64,000 nt of DNA from positions 14,176,293 to 14,240,292 of the forward strand of contig NC_079514.1 of NCBI RefSeq assembly GCF_000801105.2, given 5' to 3'. This document shows positions 11,741 to 24,970 of this stretch, one piece after another (positions within the stretch are counted from its first letter, which is position 1; each line of letters starts with the position of its first letter). The notes under the pieces were generated by a model. The model saw only the letters and a program-made list of their open reading frames with translations. It searched no databases and was not told the DNA's origin. The stretch comes from Raphanus sativus. Its lineage: Eukaryota > Streptophyta > Magnoliopsida > Brassicales > Brassicaceae. The position numbers were made by a program, and so were the translations under genes.

Positions 11741-14239
11741 TCTCTATAATATTATTTGAGAAGTCAGTTTCCTATGTGTCGCGTTCACGTTAACTCTCAC
11801 GATGGTTGATTACACGGATACCCTTAATGAATTAAAATTATTATTGTTAAATATTTTTATTGATTTTTATTTAGTTTCCTTTTTAAAATTTCTAAATAAC
11901 ATATATAATAAAAAGAAAACATTTATAAAGTTTAAAAGAAAAATTTAAAACGAAAATATATGCCTATATAATATCAGTTAAATATTTTTATTGATTTTTT
12001 ATTTAGTTTCATTTTTGAAATTTTCTAAATAATATATATAATAAAAAGGAAACATTTATAAAGTTTAAAAGAAAATTTAAAACGAAAATATATGCATATA
12101 TAATATGATTTCATTAAAAAGGAAATTCACAAAATAGTAATATATATTCCATTTACTTTTGAAGTAATAATATACTTTATTTATATCTATATTTTTATAG
12201 ATGAAAAATATATATTTGTATATAATTTGATTTCATAAAAGAAAATTTCACATAGATAATCTTGATATTAGTAAAATAAATTTATTTATTTTAAAACACA
12301 ATTTTAAACAATAAAAATAGTTTTATATATCTAGAGAAATTGCCAAAAATACAATTTTCATAGTACCACTTTTCATGTTTACACTAACCACTTTTACCAC
12401 TACTTTTAATGAAGGGTCTAGATTTAAAGGTTTATGATTTAGGGTTTAGATTTGATGTTTTAGGGTTTAAGGTATATAGTTTAGGGTTTAGAGTTTAAGA
12501 TTTAGGGTTTAGAGTTAAGGATTTAGGGTTTATAGTTTAGACTTTAGGGTTTAGGGTTTAGGATATTGAATTTAGGGTGTATAGTTTAGGGTTTAGGGTT
12601 TAGAGTTGAAGATTTTGGGTTTAGGGTTTAGAATTGGAGGTTTAGGATTGGAGGTTTAGGAATTAGAATTTGGGATTAGAATTTGAAAAACATATAAAAA
12701 CAAAAATATAAGAGTCTTTACCATTTTAATAAATAAGGTATTATTGAAAATATGTCTTTAGTGGTGGTAAAGATGAATAATGGTACCTTGAAAGTGGTAT
12801 TTTTGAAAATTCCCCATATATCTATCTATTTTCTTAGATGATTACATAAAATAATTAAGTAACATAAGCAAATATATGTTTAACTGGCTACAAATAGTTT
12901 ATAATTAGTATTATTGAAATTTTCTATTTATTTTCATATATTTATTTGACTATAATATATTTCAATTACAGAAACAAATATCTATAAATTATATTTTTCT
13001 AAAATACAATCACAATTGTTTTACTGTTTATTTATAATAGATATTAGATAATGAAAAATATATTTTAACATCTTTTGATCAAATAATTACAAATTATTTT
13101 AAATTAAAATAACACGATATACTTTAACAAAGTATATATATTATATTTTATGATTATTAAAATTGTATGTTTTCTTAATATTAAATAATTATTAAATTTC
13201 TTTTAAATTTTATGTTTTGTTGGTGGAACTTAACATAACCATAATCAAAACACTAAAGCAAATCTGAATACAAATTTTTAAGATTATTTAAAATAAGTTT
13301 CAGTTTACTATTCAATAAATCAAAGGCATAAAATTATTTAAAATTTATAAAATATTTTAATTATTGTAGATATTGATATGTGTTCATGGGTTTCCAAAAG
13401 TTATATCAGTTACTTATGTATGTAACTTCATACTGATTATTGATAAATATATGAAAGTACATGCACACTAAACGATAAATAAAAATAATTTGATATGACT
13501 TAACTATAGTAAAACTAATTATATTTCAGTTTGAATTTGAAATAATACATGCAACTTAATATATTCACAACATCAGTAATTCGACTAATCCAATTTATAT
13601 CTAATATCGTAGATTAAACTACAATAAGAATATATAATTTCATGGTAATAACTAATTTTATAAATATAAATTATAGAATGATTGAAAATATATTAACAAA
13701 TAAAAATAAAATATTAACCAAATGTTACAATTTAATTATTTTTTGTAAAATTTATATATGTAGGCATGAGACTTCATAATATCATCGTTATATTAATTTA
13801 TTGAATTTGAAATATGACACTTTAGTTTATCTTTTATTTCATTCTAAGCACAATATATCTTAATTTATAAATAATCATCCTAAAATATATTTGCATATAA
13901 AAGATAATCAACAAACCAAGCAACCTAAATGCAAATAATAAAATTAATCAAAATTTAATATATTTATAATAAAGTATTATAATTGAATTCAAAGAAATAA
14001 ATGCAAACCAATATATTCAAATGATAACTAAATTGATGGTAAAGCAAACAAAAACTGACAACCTATAAATAACATATCTAAAATCGAATGTCTAATTAAA
14101 GTAATATAATATTATTAATATAAACAATGCATACAATTATAAATTAATATAAAATTAAAAATAAATAGAAATTAATTATTATAGTATATTTACTTTATAA
14201 ATATTTATACCCGTGCATGAGCACAGGAAAATCACCTAG
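11741..14239 (+). mobile_element. Non-autonomous Helitron-like element, about 2.5 kb
   Basis: The left end TCTCTATAATATTATTTGAGAAGTCAG follows an A. The right end has a short hairpin (cccgtgcatgagcacagg) followed by aaaatcacCTAG and T. The interior is extremely AT-rich and non-coding, with an internally repeated block (about 11850-11960 and 11960-12110 share long words). A MULE-type MITE with telomere-like DNA (12334-12815) is nested in it. The pairing of ends is an inference. Confidence 0.5.
12334..12815. mobile_element. MULE-type MITE filled with telomere-like repeats
   Basis: The perfect 9-bp duplication ATATATCTA (12325-12333 and 12816-12824) flanks about 40-bp inverted ends (gagaaattgccaaaaataca... 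against the complement of ...gtggtatttttgaaaattcccc). A 9-bp TSD indicates Mutator-like transposition. The core (about 12413-12670) is a degenerate array of ttagggtttag words, close to the plant telomere unit TTTAGGG. Non-coding. Confidence 0.75.
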
Positions 14240-14585
14240 TATAGTATTAATTTCACACCTAAATATAACTAAACGTATTGTTACTTTACATTTTATAATA
14301 TTATGGAATTTCTATATAAATTAATATTATTAATTGGTTGTAAATTAGTATTTCTAAGAATCTATAAATTTAAACTACCAAAATCATCGATTATAAGAGT
14401 TCTACTACGTAGTAATAGAATGATTGTAAAAACATAAAATTCTACCACATATCTAGCATTAGATTTCATCAAAATAAAAAATTCATATTTTAGGAAATTG
14501 TTTTTCTTCCTTCTTTTTCTAAAGAAAACGTTACATAGTAATTATTTTGTAAATATCTTACTTTTTAGCTTTATTATAAATATTA
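14240..14585. other. AT-rich spacer between two Helitron-like elements
   Basis: No gene, RNA or clear repeat boundary was found here. Confidence 0.5.
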
Positions 14586-15529
14586 TCTATATTATTAAAA
14601 GAGAAATACCCATATGAATTTCCCCTTAGTTTTCCCTTTTATTTACACTTCAATGCCACTGTAACTATTTATTACCTTTCCTTTAAATATTTTTATCTTA
14701 ATCGATCATTTAATTTAGTGCATAAAAAACGGAAAGAACAGCTCAACGTGTTCTACTAAATTGCATGAAAACTAAGACCTTCACGTGTTCAATTAAATTA
14801 CATGAGAAGACTATAGCGAAAGAAAGAAAAAATTATTTTATACCTACACTATAAGAAATTGAATAACTTCAGAAGTGAAATAGCTAAACACTTGAATATG
14901 CAATTCTGTTCTTCACGTAAACCTTTGTATTTGTAGAGCTTGGTATTCATGTTTAGATAACAATGGCCTTAACTTTAGTTCTTTACAAATAAATAAAATC
15001 AATAGTTCAATTTTTCATTAATATCAGACTAATATGATTATTTACGTCTCAAAATATTTACTTTACAGTCACTTTAAAATGGATTTATTTGAATTATATT
15101 TTACATGACTTATAAAATAGAAAAAAAATCAGTTATACCAATTGATGATCTAATCTTTCCAAACCAACCAAATCAATAAATTCAAAATCTAAACAGAATA
15201 TATTTGCCGATAAAAAAATTCTTACCTATAATCACGAGATAAGAATTAGAAATAAAATATCTTTGCAAACCAAATAAATTGATGATACATATAGAAAAAA
15301 AAATTCATTTTATTTTTAATAACATTCAAACATATATAAACATTCACACAGTCGCAAAAAACCGAAACACAAATAGACTTTAACCGAATCAGAGTAAAAA
15401 CCCAAATAAAAACTCCTAACTTAATCAATGTAAACTGTCAAGTATTAAAAATACATCATTTACTATTGAGATAATACAAAAATTAATCAAAAATTTAATA
15501 CACGTCCGGTCGGACGGGTCAAGATCTAG
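14586..15529 (+). mobile_element. Non-autonomous Helitron, 944 bp
   Basis: Starts TCTATATTATTAAAAGAG after an A. Ends with a hairpin (cgtccggtcggacg), then ggtcaagatCTAG and T. These are canonical Brassicaceae Helitron ends. The interior is non-coding; the minus-strand frames at 15246-15428 are chance openings in AT-rich DNA. Confidence 0.7.
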
Positions 15530-17160
15530 TTTTTCTATTAAGATATAGTTGGGAAAGAAAAAAAATTGTAGTACACGTATACAGCTGTATTGGTCAGGCC
15601 GATCGTTGAATGGAATCTCTAGAATAAATATGTCGCAATGAGGCATAACTTTGTTCTATAATGTTCTTCTTAACTTTCTGTTTTGGTGTCAAATCCATTT
15701 ACTTTTTTTTTAAACAGTAATGTTCATTTCTGCTATTTCGAGCTACGTTTCATAATTTAATTAGGGAATCACACAAATAAATATTCAGCGTCAATGAAGA
15801 AAAAAACAGAAATTACTAATTATCATTGGTCCATTTAAGTCCTTGTTTAATTTATTTATTATCATGTATGGCTTATATAATATGGTCCAGAAACAAAGAA
15901 AAATGATTTGCTTTTGTCACTTTCAAAAAAGACTTTCGTTTTTCACTTTTCCTCTATGTATACTGTTCGTTTACGTGTCGCACGATCTGTCATTTGGCAT
16001 CTACGACCATGACATAATACTAAAATCATATTCGTTTATGTGTGATTTATGGTACATAATCTACAACCAGTTGTGCGATACAATTTTTTTTCATTGTTCT
16101 TTCAGCGACATAAATTAAACATGCTTGACAGTAAAACGAACAACAATCTGCCAGTCGCAGATCGCGTGTTATAAATTGCAGATCGTGCGAGAGGTAAACA
16201 AACATGACCATGGTATGGTATGACGTCCTAAACATGCTACGTGTTCAAGAACATATGACTTTTGTCTCTTACCTTTGCCAATTGCATTAGTGCATGAGTT
16301 GTATTTTCTCCTTGTTCCCGTTTCATGTCTTATAACAAGTTTAACATGCAAACTTATTTTTCGTATTTGCAATCACTTTCCGCTGAGTGAATATCACACT
16401 GACGAATGAATCTATGCCTCAATTGCATACTTACTTTGATTTTTGATGAAGAACATTAATATGCATAAAAACCGGTTGATTACTGCGAGCAATAAAAATC
16501 TAAACTATAGCGTAACCAGTAGTAAAGTAGATAAGACATGTGTAACTTTATTGACAAATTTGACCAAGATCTACAAGAAAATCAAAATACCTTTTGAGTA
16601 TGATCGAGTAGAATCTTTCAAGTTGGAAGAAGTATGTAGCAAAAAAATATCAGAAATCATAGAACATGTGATGTTGTGGAAAAAACATCCTCAATGCGAT
16701 TTGGTGCGATTGGGTGCCAGATAATGAAAACGCGACAAAATAGATACCAAAAAATTTCACAAAAGAAAAAAGGAAACGAAATAGATGTAATCTTTAATTT
16801 AAAGGGAAAAATGTAAGATATCAGACAAAATTTTACATTGAAAATTAGACAAAAAAGTCTAATATATAAAGAAAAAATTAATTTAATTTTAATTAGTACT
16901 CCAACTTACTTTTAATCCTGAAATAGACAATATCGATAATAAAAAATTAGACATCGAGTTTCGTAATCCCAACAATATCTATAAGTACATGTATTGAAAT
17001 AATATTTATCGAATTATGAGTGTTTGAGTTTTGTAAGAAATAATTAAGTTGACATTGTTTATCTTTAAAAGTGGAATAATTAATTAATTGCGTTATGATA
17101 AAGTAATTAAGTATATACTTTCTCCAACTTAATTTTCCCTCCACGATAGTCCCCACATCT
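15530..17160. other. Upstream region of ABCG21 with an inverted repeat
   Basis: No coding sequence is supported. Two arms about 180 bp apart (about 15969-16000 and 16172-16206) are inverted copies around the words cgtttacgtgtcgcacgatctg and cagatcgtgcgagaggtaaac. They look like ends of a decayed MITE or subterminal repeats of an unclassified element. The frame at 16443-16724 has no recognisable domain and AT-driven composition. Confidence 0.4.
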
Positions 17161-17164
17161 TTTC

Positions 17165-17174
17165 CTTTATATAC
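17165..17174 (+). promoter_or_regulatory. Putative TATA box of ABCG21
   Basis: The sequence ctttatataca lies about 70-78 bp upstream of the ATG at 17243. A pyrimidine-rich leader (acttctcaactctacacatcaaatctttctctc) fills the gap. Spacing and context fit a TATA-driven plant promoter with a short leader. Confidence 0.5.
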
Positions 17175-17242
17175 ACATCACATTTCATGTGAACTTCTCA
17201 ACTCTACACATCAAATCTTTCTCTCTTTGCATCCTTCTCTAG

Positions 17243-19861
17243 ATGATGCCTCCTAATGAACAAGAATCTAGCTTTCCAAAAACACCGAGTATTAGCCAAA
17301 GCGTAACAAATCCGGTTCAAGAAACCCGGTTTAGCTCTCCAAGTCATGTAATCCCATGCCATGACGACCACTACGACGGTCCGAGTCACCAATCAAGGCA
17401 ATCTTCCGTTCTACGCCAATCTTTACGTCCTATAATTCTCAAGGTCATTTTTATACAATCCATTTATTTTCTTTTAGTAACAAATTCTCTTCTTCTTTCT
17501 TTTTGATTTCTATATATATATATATATATGTAATGTAGTTTGAGGAGCTGACGTACAGTATTAAATCTCAAACCGGGAAAAGAAGCTACTGGATTGGTAC
17601 TCAAGAACCTAAACCGAACCGGTTCGTTCTCAACGGTGTAAGCGGAATAGTAAAGCCAGGTGAGCTACTAGCAATGCTTGGTCCATCAGGTAGTGGCAAA
17701 ACAACGCTAGTAACGGCGTTAGCCGGACGTTTACACGGTAAGCTCTCAGGAACTGTTACCTATAACGGAGAACAGTTTACAAGCTCCGTGAAACGTAAAA
17801 CGGGATTCGTTACGCAAGAAGACGTTCTCTACCCACACTTAACGGTGATGGAGACGCTAACGTACACAGCCTTGCTCCGTTTACCCAAAGAACTGACCCG
17901 CAAAGAAAAAATCGAGCAGGCGGAGACTGTTGTTTCGGATCTCGGGTTGACCCGGTGTAGTAACAGCGTGATCGGAGGCGGGTTGGTCCGAGGGATATCG
18001 GGTGGGGAGAGAAAACGGGTAAGTATCGGACAAGAAATGCTCGTGAACCCGAGTTTGTTGCTCCTCGATGAGCCAACTTCGGGGCTTGATTCCACGACGG
18101 CGGCGCGTATAGTCGCCACGTTGAGAACTTTGGCGCGTGGTGGTCGGACGGTGGTGACGACGATTCATCAGCCGTCGAGTAGGCTTTATAGGATGTTCGA
18201 CAAAGTGTTGGTCTTGTCTGAAGGAAGTCCGATTTATAGTGGAGATTCGGGTCGGGTCATTGAGTATTTTGGTTCGATTGGGTTTCAACCCGGATCCAGT
18301 TTCATAAACCCGGCTGACTTCGTGCTTGATCTTGCTAACGGTAGGTACATAATCTATTTCGAAGTTTCTTTAAAGAAAAAATAATAATAAAGACAGCAAA
18401 AAGCTAAACACTTCGTTTGGTTTGGTTTGGCTCATGCATCATGAGATATGTGACAACGACAATTTTAATCCCTTTCTTTGCATATTTATTACAAGCTTTG
18501 TCCTTTTAAATTTAAATTTAATTAAAAAGAGAGAAATGAAAAGCTTGTCAATAGTGGAATAAATCATGTGTTTAGATGTTGCTTTTGACTATATATTTTG
18601 ATTATACATTTTATTTGGATATATATTTGCAGGAATTACTTCGGATACAAAGCAATATGACCAAATCGACATAAATGGGAGATTAGATCGGCTTGAAGAA
18701 CAAAACTCAGTAAAACAGTCGTTAATATTGTCTTACAAAAAGATCTTGTATCCACCTTTGAAAGAAGATGTTTCTAGAACATATCCACAAGATCAAACAT
18801 TCAATGGATCGAGAGCAAAGTCTTTAACAAGTAAGGTCATTAAAGTTTAATAGTAATTTTTTCTATTTAGTTGGTTGATTACAATTGTTGTAACGATATG
18901 TCGTGTATATGAAGATCGATGGCCAACGAGTTGGTGGATGCAGTTCTCAGTTTTACTGAAGCGAGGTTTGAAGGAGAGAAGTCATGAATCATTTTCAGGA
19001 CTTAGAATATTTATGGTCATGTCGGTTTCTTTACTTTCTGGCCTCTTATGGTGGCATTCTCGTGTTGCTCATATACAAGATCAGGTAAAAACAAATACTA
19101 AACCGTGATATTACTATCTGATTATCATTTTCAAGCAACTATTTGAGTAGTTGACATAATGTTAAAAACCACAAATCTCTTCTTTCAAATTCTAAATGCA
19201 AACATGACTCATAAAACAGGTGGGTCTATTGTTCTTTTTCTCGATATTCTGGGGATTTTTTCCTCTCTTCAACGCCATATTTACATTCCCTCAAGAACGG
19301 CCAATGCTCATAAAAGAGCGATCCTCAGGAATCTACAGACTCTCCTCCTACTACTTAGCAAGAATAGTTGGCGATTTACCAATGGAACTCATTCTTCCAA
19401 CAATCTTTGTAACGATTACATATTGGATGGGAGGTCTCAAGCCATCTTTAACCACATTTCTCTTGACCCTTATGATTGTTCTCTACAATGTTCTAGTGGC
19501 TCAAGGCGTAGGGCTAGCCTTAGGAGCAATCTTGATGGATGCGAAAAAAGCAGCAACATTATCTTCGGTGTTAATGCTAGTGTTCTTACTAGCCGGAGGT
19601 TACTATATCCAGCATATACCGGGGTTCATCGCATGGTTGAAATATATTTCTTTTAGCCATTATTGCTATAAGCTTCTTGTTGGAGTTCAATACACATGGG
19701 ATGAGGTTTATGAATGTGGACCAGGGTTGCATTGTAGTGTTATGGATTATGAAGGGATTAAGAATTTGGGGATTGGGAATATGATATGGGATGTTTTGGC
19801 TCTTGCCCTTATGCTGTTTCTTTATAGAGTTCTTGCTTACCTAGCTCTAAGGAACTTGTGA
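17243..19861 (+). CDS. ABCG21: ABCG21-like ABC half-transporter (ABCG/WBC family)
   Basis: Five exons: 17243-17443, 17539-18340, 18633-18830, 18915-19084 and 19220-19861, all with GT-AG introns. They join into an open frame of about 670 residues, the length expected for Arabidopsis ABCG21 (At3g25620), to which the N-terminus ([16 protein letters not shown]) and the rest are closely similar. The nucleotide-binding domain comes first, as in all ABCG half-transporters: Walker A GPSGSGKT at about 115-122, signature ISGGE at about 220-224, Walker B LLLLDEP at about 240-246, H-loop TIHQPSS near 277. The membrane domain follows ([16 protein letters not shown], then about six hydrophobic segments, ending AYLALRNL). 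Such proteins work as dimers in the plasma membrane; the substrate cannot be read from the sequence. No lesion was seen, so probably functional. Confidence 0.93.
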
Positions 19862-20508
19862 ACGCTTCTAATTTGTATTTTTTTTAATGTATAAGCCAAG
19901 TAATTGTAAAATATCTATAAGGTTATTATTGTGATTCATTTGTCTTTCGCAAATCAAGAACAATATTAATTTGCGTCTTTGACAAATCAAGAAGAATGAT
20001 TAAAAAGACCCAACTGTAAACGAAAGACATAGTGGAAGTAAACACCAAATTAACTCACGAAAAATATAACCAATATAATTAACCCATGACATCTTAAAAG
20101 TTGTTAAAACTAACCAAGAAAATCCTTTAAACTTCACCAGTGAGTTAAAAAAACAAGACATAATGGATAAACCCATGCATGTATTATGTATATGTATTAC
20201 AGTTTACAGCCCATTTTGACACCTCGAATTAAAATACTTAATCTAACATTTATATGATGTGTGAGATGTTTAATGTTATATCAAAGTGATCTATGTAATT
20301 ATGTTAATATCCGACAGGTAAATATTATAAATTCTGAGAGCCTATCAGACATCGATAGTAAGTGACGGCCCAATAAAATGACTAAGCGTCACGTAACTAT
20401 TTTAAAATGTAAATGTTTTATGTTGAATTAAATATTGTATCGGTATCTGATTGACGATATATCCAACATAATTAATACGTCTTATTTCAATACCACAAAA
20501 GCCTTTGT
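19862..20508. other. 3' flank of ABCG21 and AT-rich spacer
   Basis: The first 100 bases probably contain the ABCG21 3' UTR (AT-rich, with aatgtataa-type signals). The rest shows no gene or clear repeat. Confidence 0.5.
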
Positions 20509-20688
20509 GTTCTTATTCTTGAATCTTGATGATTCAGAATTTCATATTGGGCTTTCTGTCAGTTATTGGAGAAGCAGGTCCATTTTTATCTTTGATGTGT
20601 TCTTATTCTTCAATCGTGATGATTCAGAATTTCATATTGGGTTTTCTGTCAGTTATTGGAGAAGCAGGTCCATTTTCATCTTTGATGT
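20509..20688. repeat. 90-bp tandem duplication
   Basis: Two adjacent copies of a 90-bp unit (gattcagaatttcatattgg recurs at 20531 and 20621) differ at only a few positions. The period is a multiple of three and both strands stay open across it (+ 20435-20698; - 20624-20848, where the repeated peptide ends in GPASPITDRKPNMKF). This could be a fragment of a coding repeat, but no family is recognised. Confidence 0.75.
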
Positions 20689-20719
20689 TTTGCTCTAATT
20701 GTTCTACCAATCGTACAAA

Positions 20720-21475
20720 TCTTTTAAAAACGTTTAAAATTACCGTCATCCACATCCGCAAAATCCTGCAATTGGACCTGCAACCGCTACGGCTAATCAT
20801 ATCCATAGTCATGTGGTAAATCATATAAATAAGATAGTTTTCTTTCATCCAAAACCTATTTTGTTTTCATTATTAAAAAGGAAAAATCCTTACGCATTCC
20901 AAATATTTTCTTGTATCATTTTACTATATTAAAGTCTGAATATGCCCTCTAGGTAAATATGTCTCTGTGAACATTTAATTCTTTTTCATTAATGGTTGTC
21001 ACGTGATCGAAAGTACTCCTTCTATATCATTTTAAGAGGATTTTAAGGTTTTTGCGTAAAAATTAAGAAATTAAAAACAATATATTTAAAATTTTACTCT
21101 TTTTATTAATCCTACAAATTTCTTAAAAGTGCTTAAAATCGCAGTCATACATATCTATAATCTATGTAACCGCATCCACGACCATTGCAGTTTCACCAAT
21201 CATATCTATAGGTTATAATCATGTGATAAATCATATAAATAAAGATATTTTTCTTTCATCCAAACCTATTTTGTTTTCATTATTAAGAAGAAAAAAAATC
21301 CTCGCGCATTCCATATCTTTCTCCTATATCATTTTACTACATTAAAGTCTGAGCATGCCCCCTCTGGGTAAATATGTGTATGTGACCATTTAATTCTTTT
21401 TCATTAATGGTTGTAAGGTGATTTGAAGTATTCTCTCTATATCATTTTAAAAAGTTTTAAGGTTTTTGCAAAAGA
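20720..21475 (+). repeat. Two diverged direct copies of a ~350-bp repeat
   Basis: Blocks at about 20720-21060 and 21120-21475 share long matches in the same order: catataaataa-agat-tttctttcatcc, cctattttgttttcattatta, cattttacta-attaaagtctga, atttaattctttttcattaatggttgt, then atatcatttta. They are direct repeats separated by about 400 bp, and each ends in the left end of a Stowaway-like MITE. Non-coding. Confidence 0.7.
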
Positions 21476-21685
21476 TTAAGAAAATAATTTTTTTATGCGA
21501 TTTATTTTTGTTACATAAAATAACATTTAATACAAATAATTCAACCAATAAAAAAAAGATATAGTATTTTGTAATCAATCAAACATTCCAAATAACATTA
21601 AGTTTCATTTAGAATTATGAGAATATCATTTATTTTGAAATAAAATTAAAATCGTTAAACACTAGTTAAACTGATACGGATGGAG
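21431..21685. mobile_element. Stowaway-like MITE
   Basis: About 255 bp flanked by TA (21429-21430 and 21686-21687), with inverted ends ttctctctatatcattttaa and the complement of ttaaactgatacggatggag. TA duplication and a CTCC(A/C)TCCG-type terminus mark Tc1/mariner-derived Stowaway MITEs. A relative is at 24971-25222. Confidence 0.55.
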
Positions 21686-21687
21686 TA

Positions 21688-22417
21688 TATGTTTAAGATC
21701 TTTTTTTTGTTTAAGATACCTAGAAGCTAAGGTTGAGAATGGAGACACTAAGTGCAGAAAGTTTTTAAATTGATTTGAATAGTTTCCACAAATGTCACCA
21801 ATCAGAGTGAAAAACTAAAGAAGACGTTTTTAGAGAAAAATGCAATTGAAATACGCACACAATTTTCAAGACAACCAGAACATGTATAAATGCAAAAAAC
21901 GCAGTTGAGTAATTCCCGCACCAAATTAGTAGCGGAACAACTAAAAAACGCCTTATACAGTACATTATAATATTTTTATTGAAATACACAGTACACTATA
22001 AATTTGTTTTTCTTTGCAGTAATAATTTCTTCTTAATAAATTCATCTCTTCTGATGAAGGTATCACTTTTTTTTATTAAGAACATAAAAATATAAACTTT
22101 ACAGTTGCACTTTTAAGTCAAACAATAATTAAAGATAAATATTTTTGGTGAATATAAAAATATGTATTTAATTTAATCATGTAAATCAAAATACAATATG
22201 AGTAATAATCTAATTTAGTAATTTTGATAAATCTTGATAAAATATATTTGGTTATCTAATTATATATCATTTTGAACTATATATATTCTATATTTTTTTA
22301 CCACAAAGTACTTTAAATAATAATATCAAACAGTACAAATCAAAATCTGTATTCTGTAAGTTTTTTTTTTAAAAAACTAATAAACATAGTAAAAATTTTA
22401 TTAGCATCATATACTCA
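21688..22417. other. AT-rich intergenic DNA
   Basis: Nothing supportable was found on either strand. Confidence 0.5.
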
Positions 22418-22694
22418 AATATTTTTCGAGTTTTCGGGTCTAATACGGGTATTTTGAATATTTTTCCGATCTTAATTACCCGAACCAACCCGAACCCAAC
22501 ATATACAAAAATTATGGGTATTTTACGACAATTAAAATTTAGACCTGAACCGACCCGGACTCTATTAGAATCGATTTGAATCCGAACTGAAAATTTTTAA
22601 GTACCTAATTGGATTCAAATGTTTAGGATCCGAAGGATCCAGACCTGATAAAAAACTATCAGAATCCGACGCGAGGACCCAAATGTCCATGCCT
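22418..22694 (+). mobile_element. Remnant of the 'aacccgaac' MULE-type MITE family
   Basis: Rich in cccgaacc/ggatcc words. It ends in ccaaatgtccatgccta, a diverged form of the acccgaatgcccaggccta right end seen in the complete copies at 35361-36009 and 50184-50826. The left end is lost. Confidence 0.5.
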
Positions 22695-23096
22695 ACATTA
22701 AGACAAGAGCAATTATTTCAAATATCCTCTTTTCAAGTTTTTGTCACCAAAAGAATCACCAACGAGAAAAATGACCAAAATAAATTTTATTAAAAATACA
22801 AAAAATCACTTTATAGTTATATAAAATAATGAAAATAATAAAATTATAATTTTTAAATTATTTTTAAGTTTCAAGTTATACATTTTAAAATTCAAATTTT
22901 ATAGTTTTGTTTTCCGAATTTGTTTATGTTAAATATTTTTTTCAAGTTTACTTTTTAAAGTCGAAAATTATTTTTGAAACTGTTTTAAAAACTTTTATTT
23001 TTAAAAAAATATATTTATTTTTATAAAAATTAAATTTCACCCCCAAAATCTACCCATTAAATTTAACAAATATGTTATGGAAAAATTAACGAAATC

Positions 23097-23140
23097 GATA
23101 GTATTTCTCTTTTTTGGTCATCAATTGATAGTATTTCTCT
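23097..23140 (-). mobile_element. Tail-only retroposon insertion with 14-bp TSD
   Basis: gatagtatttctct is repeated perfectly at 23097-23110 and 23127-23140. The 16 bp between are five T then ggtcatcaatt. On the minus strand this is a short 3' end, ...gatgacc, followed by A's, like the LINE terminus tttgacc-A(n) at 7.2 kb. Confidence 0.65.
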
Positions 23141-23661
23141 GTTTGGTAGTACTTAACTATTTGTTATTTAATGTTTTAGTGTAATTTTTTTATTTCATTT
23201 TAATAAAAATATTTAAAAAATTTATATTAAAATATATTTATTATGATAGTATATATTTTTGTCAATTTCTGTTAATATATTATTTATCTTATTTAACTAT
23301 ATTATATATCCTATCACATTATTATTATTTTATTAATTAAATAATTTTTTTAATACCGCAAATATATATCGTTACCAATCAAACAATATTCCGCACCGCT
23401 TTTTACTTAAAACCGCAGTTGCACCGTCCCGTACTTCAATTCCGCATAAACTACAGTTGCACCGTCCCGCATTTTAATTCCGCACCGCTTTTATCAACAA
23501 ATCCGCCGTCACCATTCAGAACCATTTGATTCCTATTTTTTTGTGCAAAAGAAATTAGTTGTGATATTTATGACAACTATAAATCCATGACATCACTGAT
23601 GATTACAAAGTCAAGTGTTATGAAAGTCAAGAATACTGCCAAAATAATCTATTCACCCTAA
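23141..23661. other. AT-rich spacer with an 'accgc'-rich MITE remnant
   Basis: At about 23355-23510 several copies of ccgcaccgcttt and gttgcaccgtcccg recur. They resemble the interior of the Tourist-like element at 36051-36809. The ends are not preserved. No gene. Confidence 0.4.
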
Positions 23662-24387
23662 TCTATACTATTAAAGTACAAGCACATTTGGATTTTTACT
23701 CTGTTTACCCATATTAAAGAGGTTTTTTTGTATTCATTAATGATATTTTGGACATTCTGCATTGGTTTCTTTTTTAATTGTTTTTGGTTTGTCATTAACC
23801 ACCGGTTTCCTAATTCAATTTTGGTATGTGATTATTCCGTGTTTGATACTGCATCATTTTAATATTTTTCCAACCGGACATGTTTGAAACTGCATCGTTT
23901 TTTCTCAAACTATTTAATGGTTTGGTTTTAAACCGCTTTTTCCTAAATATAATCCCAACTATCTAACAAAATTTATTTATAAAAAATAAAAATTGTTTAT
24001 TGGTTCAACCAGTGGTTCAACCGGTAACCAGATTTCGATTTTAGTAGTTTTTATTGGATTTTTAAATTTTTTTTTTTTTTCAAACCCGAACTGAATTTAT
24101 ATTTGATCAACCGGTAATCCGTTCAACCACAGGTCTAAGTCGAATTTCAAAACACCGATCAAAACTATAAAACCGTTATATTGATTTATATTTAAAATAT
24201 CTAATTCAAAATTAAAAACCTAAAAATACATGTATAATATAGTTTTACCGAACATAAATCTGGATATAAAATACATATATGAGACAGATTATATAAATAC
24301 ATATACAAGACGGATTATATAAATGTGATTATATAAAATTTTCACCAAACATAAACTCGCGCTTTGAAAGCGCGGGTCAAAATCTAG
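23662..24387 (+). mobile_element. Non-autonomous Helitron, 726 bp
   Basis: Begins TCTATACTATTAAAG after an A. Ends with a perfect hairpin (cgcgctttgaaagcgcg), then ggtcaaaatCTAG followed by T. This is the best-preserved Helitron of the window. Non-coding; the interior holds ccggttcaacc-type words. Confidence 0.8.
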
Positions 24388-24970
24388 TTGTATTGTTAAG
24401 GTTTGATTTCATAAATTTAAGTGATGAAACATAGAGGCAGGAAAAAAGTACTGACGTGGTCTTGCTTTCTGGAACTTATTTGAGATTAATGAACTATTTC
24501 CATGCTTACAGTATATCTAAAAAAAGATATTCACCTTACATCCCCAATTAGTATAATTTATTTGGGATTTCAAAATCTAAAATAATTTCTAGTCTATTAA
24601 TTTAGACTTATATTTTAAAAAATTATTTTCACTAGAGTTCGACTAACCCACCTTCTGATTTCATGTATTTTTTTCTTATATATTATAATTATAACATATT
24701 TTCTTAATAAAGTTAATCTTTTATAGTTTTAGATTTATATATCTGGTGAAGATATATTATCGTTTTAGAAAATTGTTTTTATTATATTTGTAAATATTTT
24801 TTTTTCAAAGTTTGCCTTATACCCCTAATATTTTTCGTAAACCATTGGATGTTGATATAAGAGGACTATTATTAATCACCAGTTTTATTTGGATGATACC
24901 TTTAAATTGTTAGTGAGAATTTTGTTATCCAAAATAACTAATTTAACAAAGTTACAAGTATTAATTAATA
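24388..24970. other. AT-rich spacer
   Basis: No gene or bounded repeat was recognised. Confidence 0.5.

Noticed and set aside
16443..16724. 93-codon + strand frame upstream of ABCG21
   Set aside because: Lys/Asn/Ile-rich composition expected from AT-rich DNA, no domain, no homologue recalled, no splice continuation.
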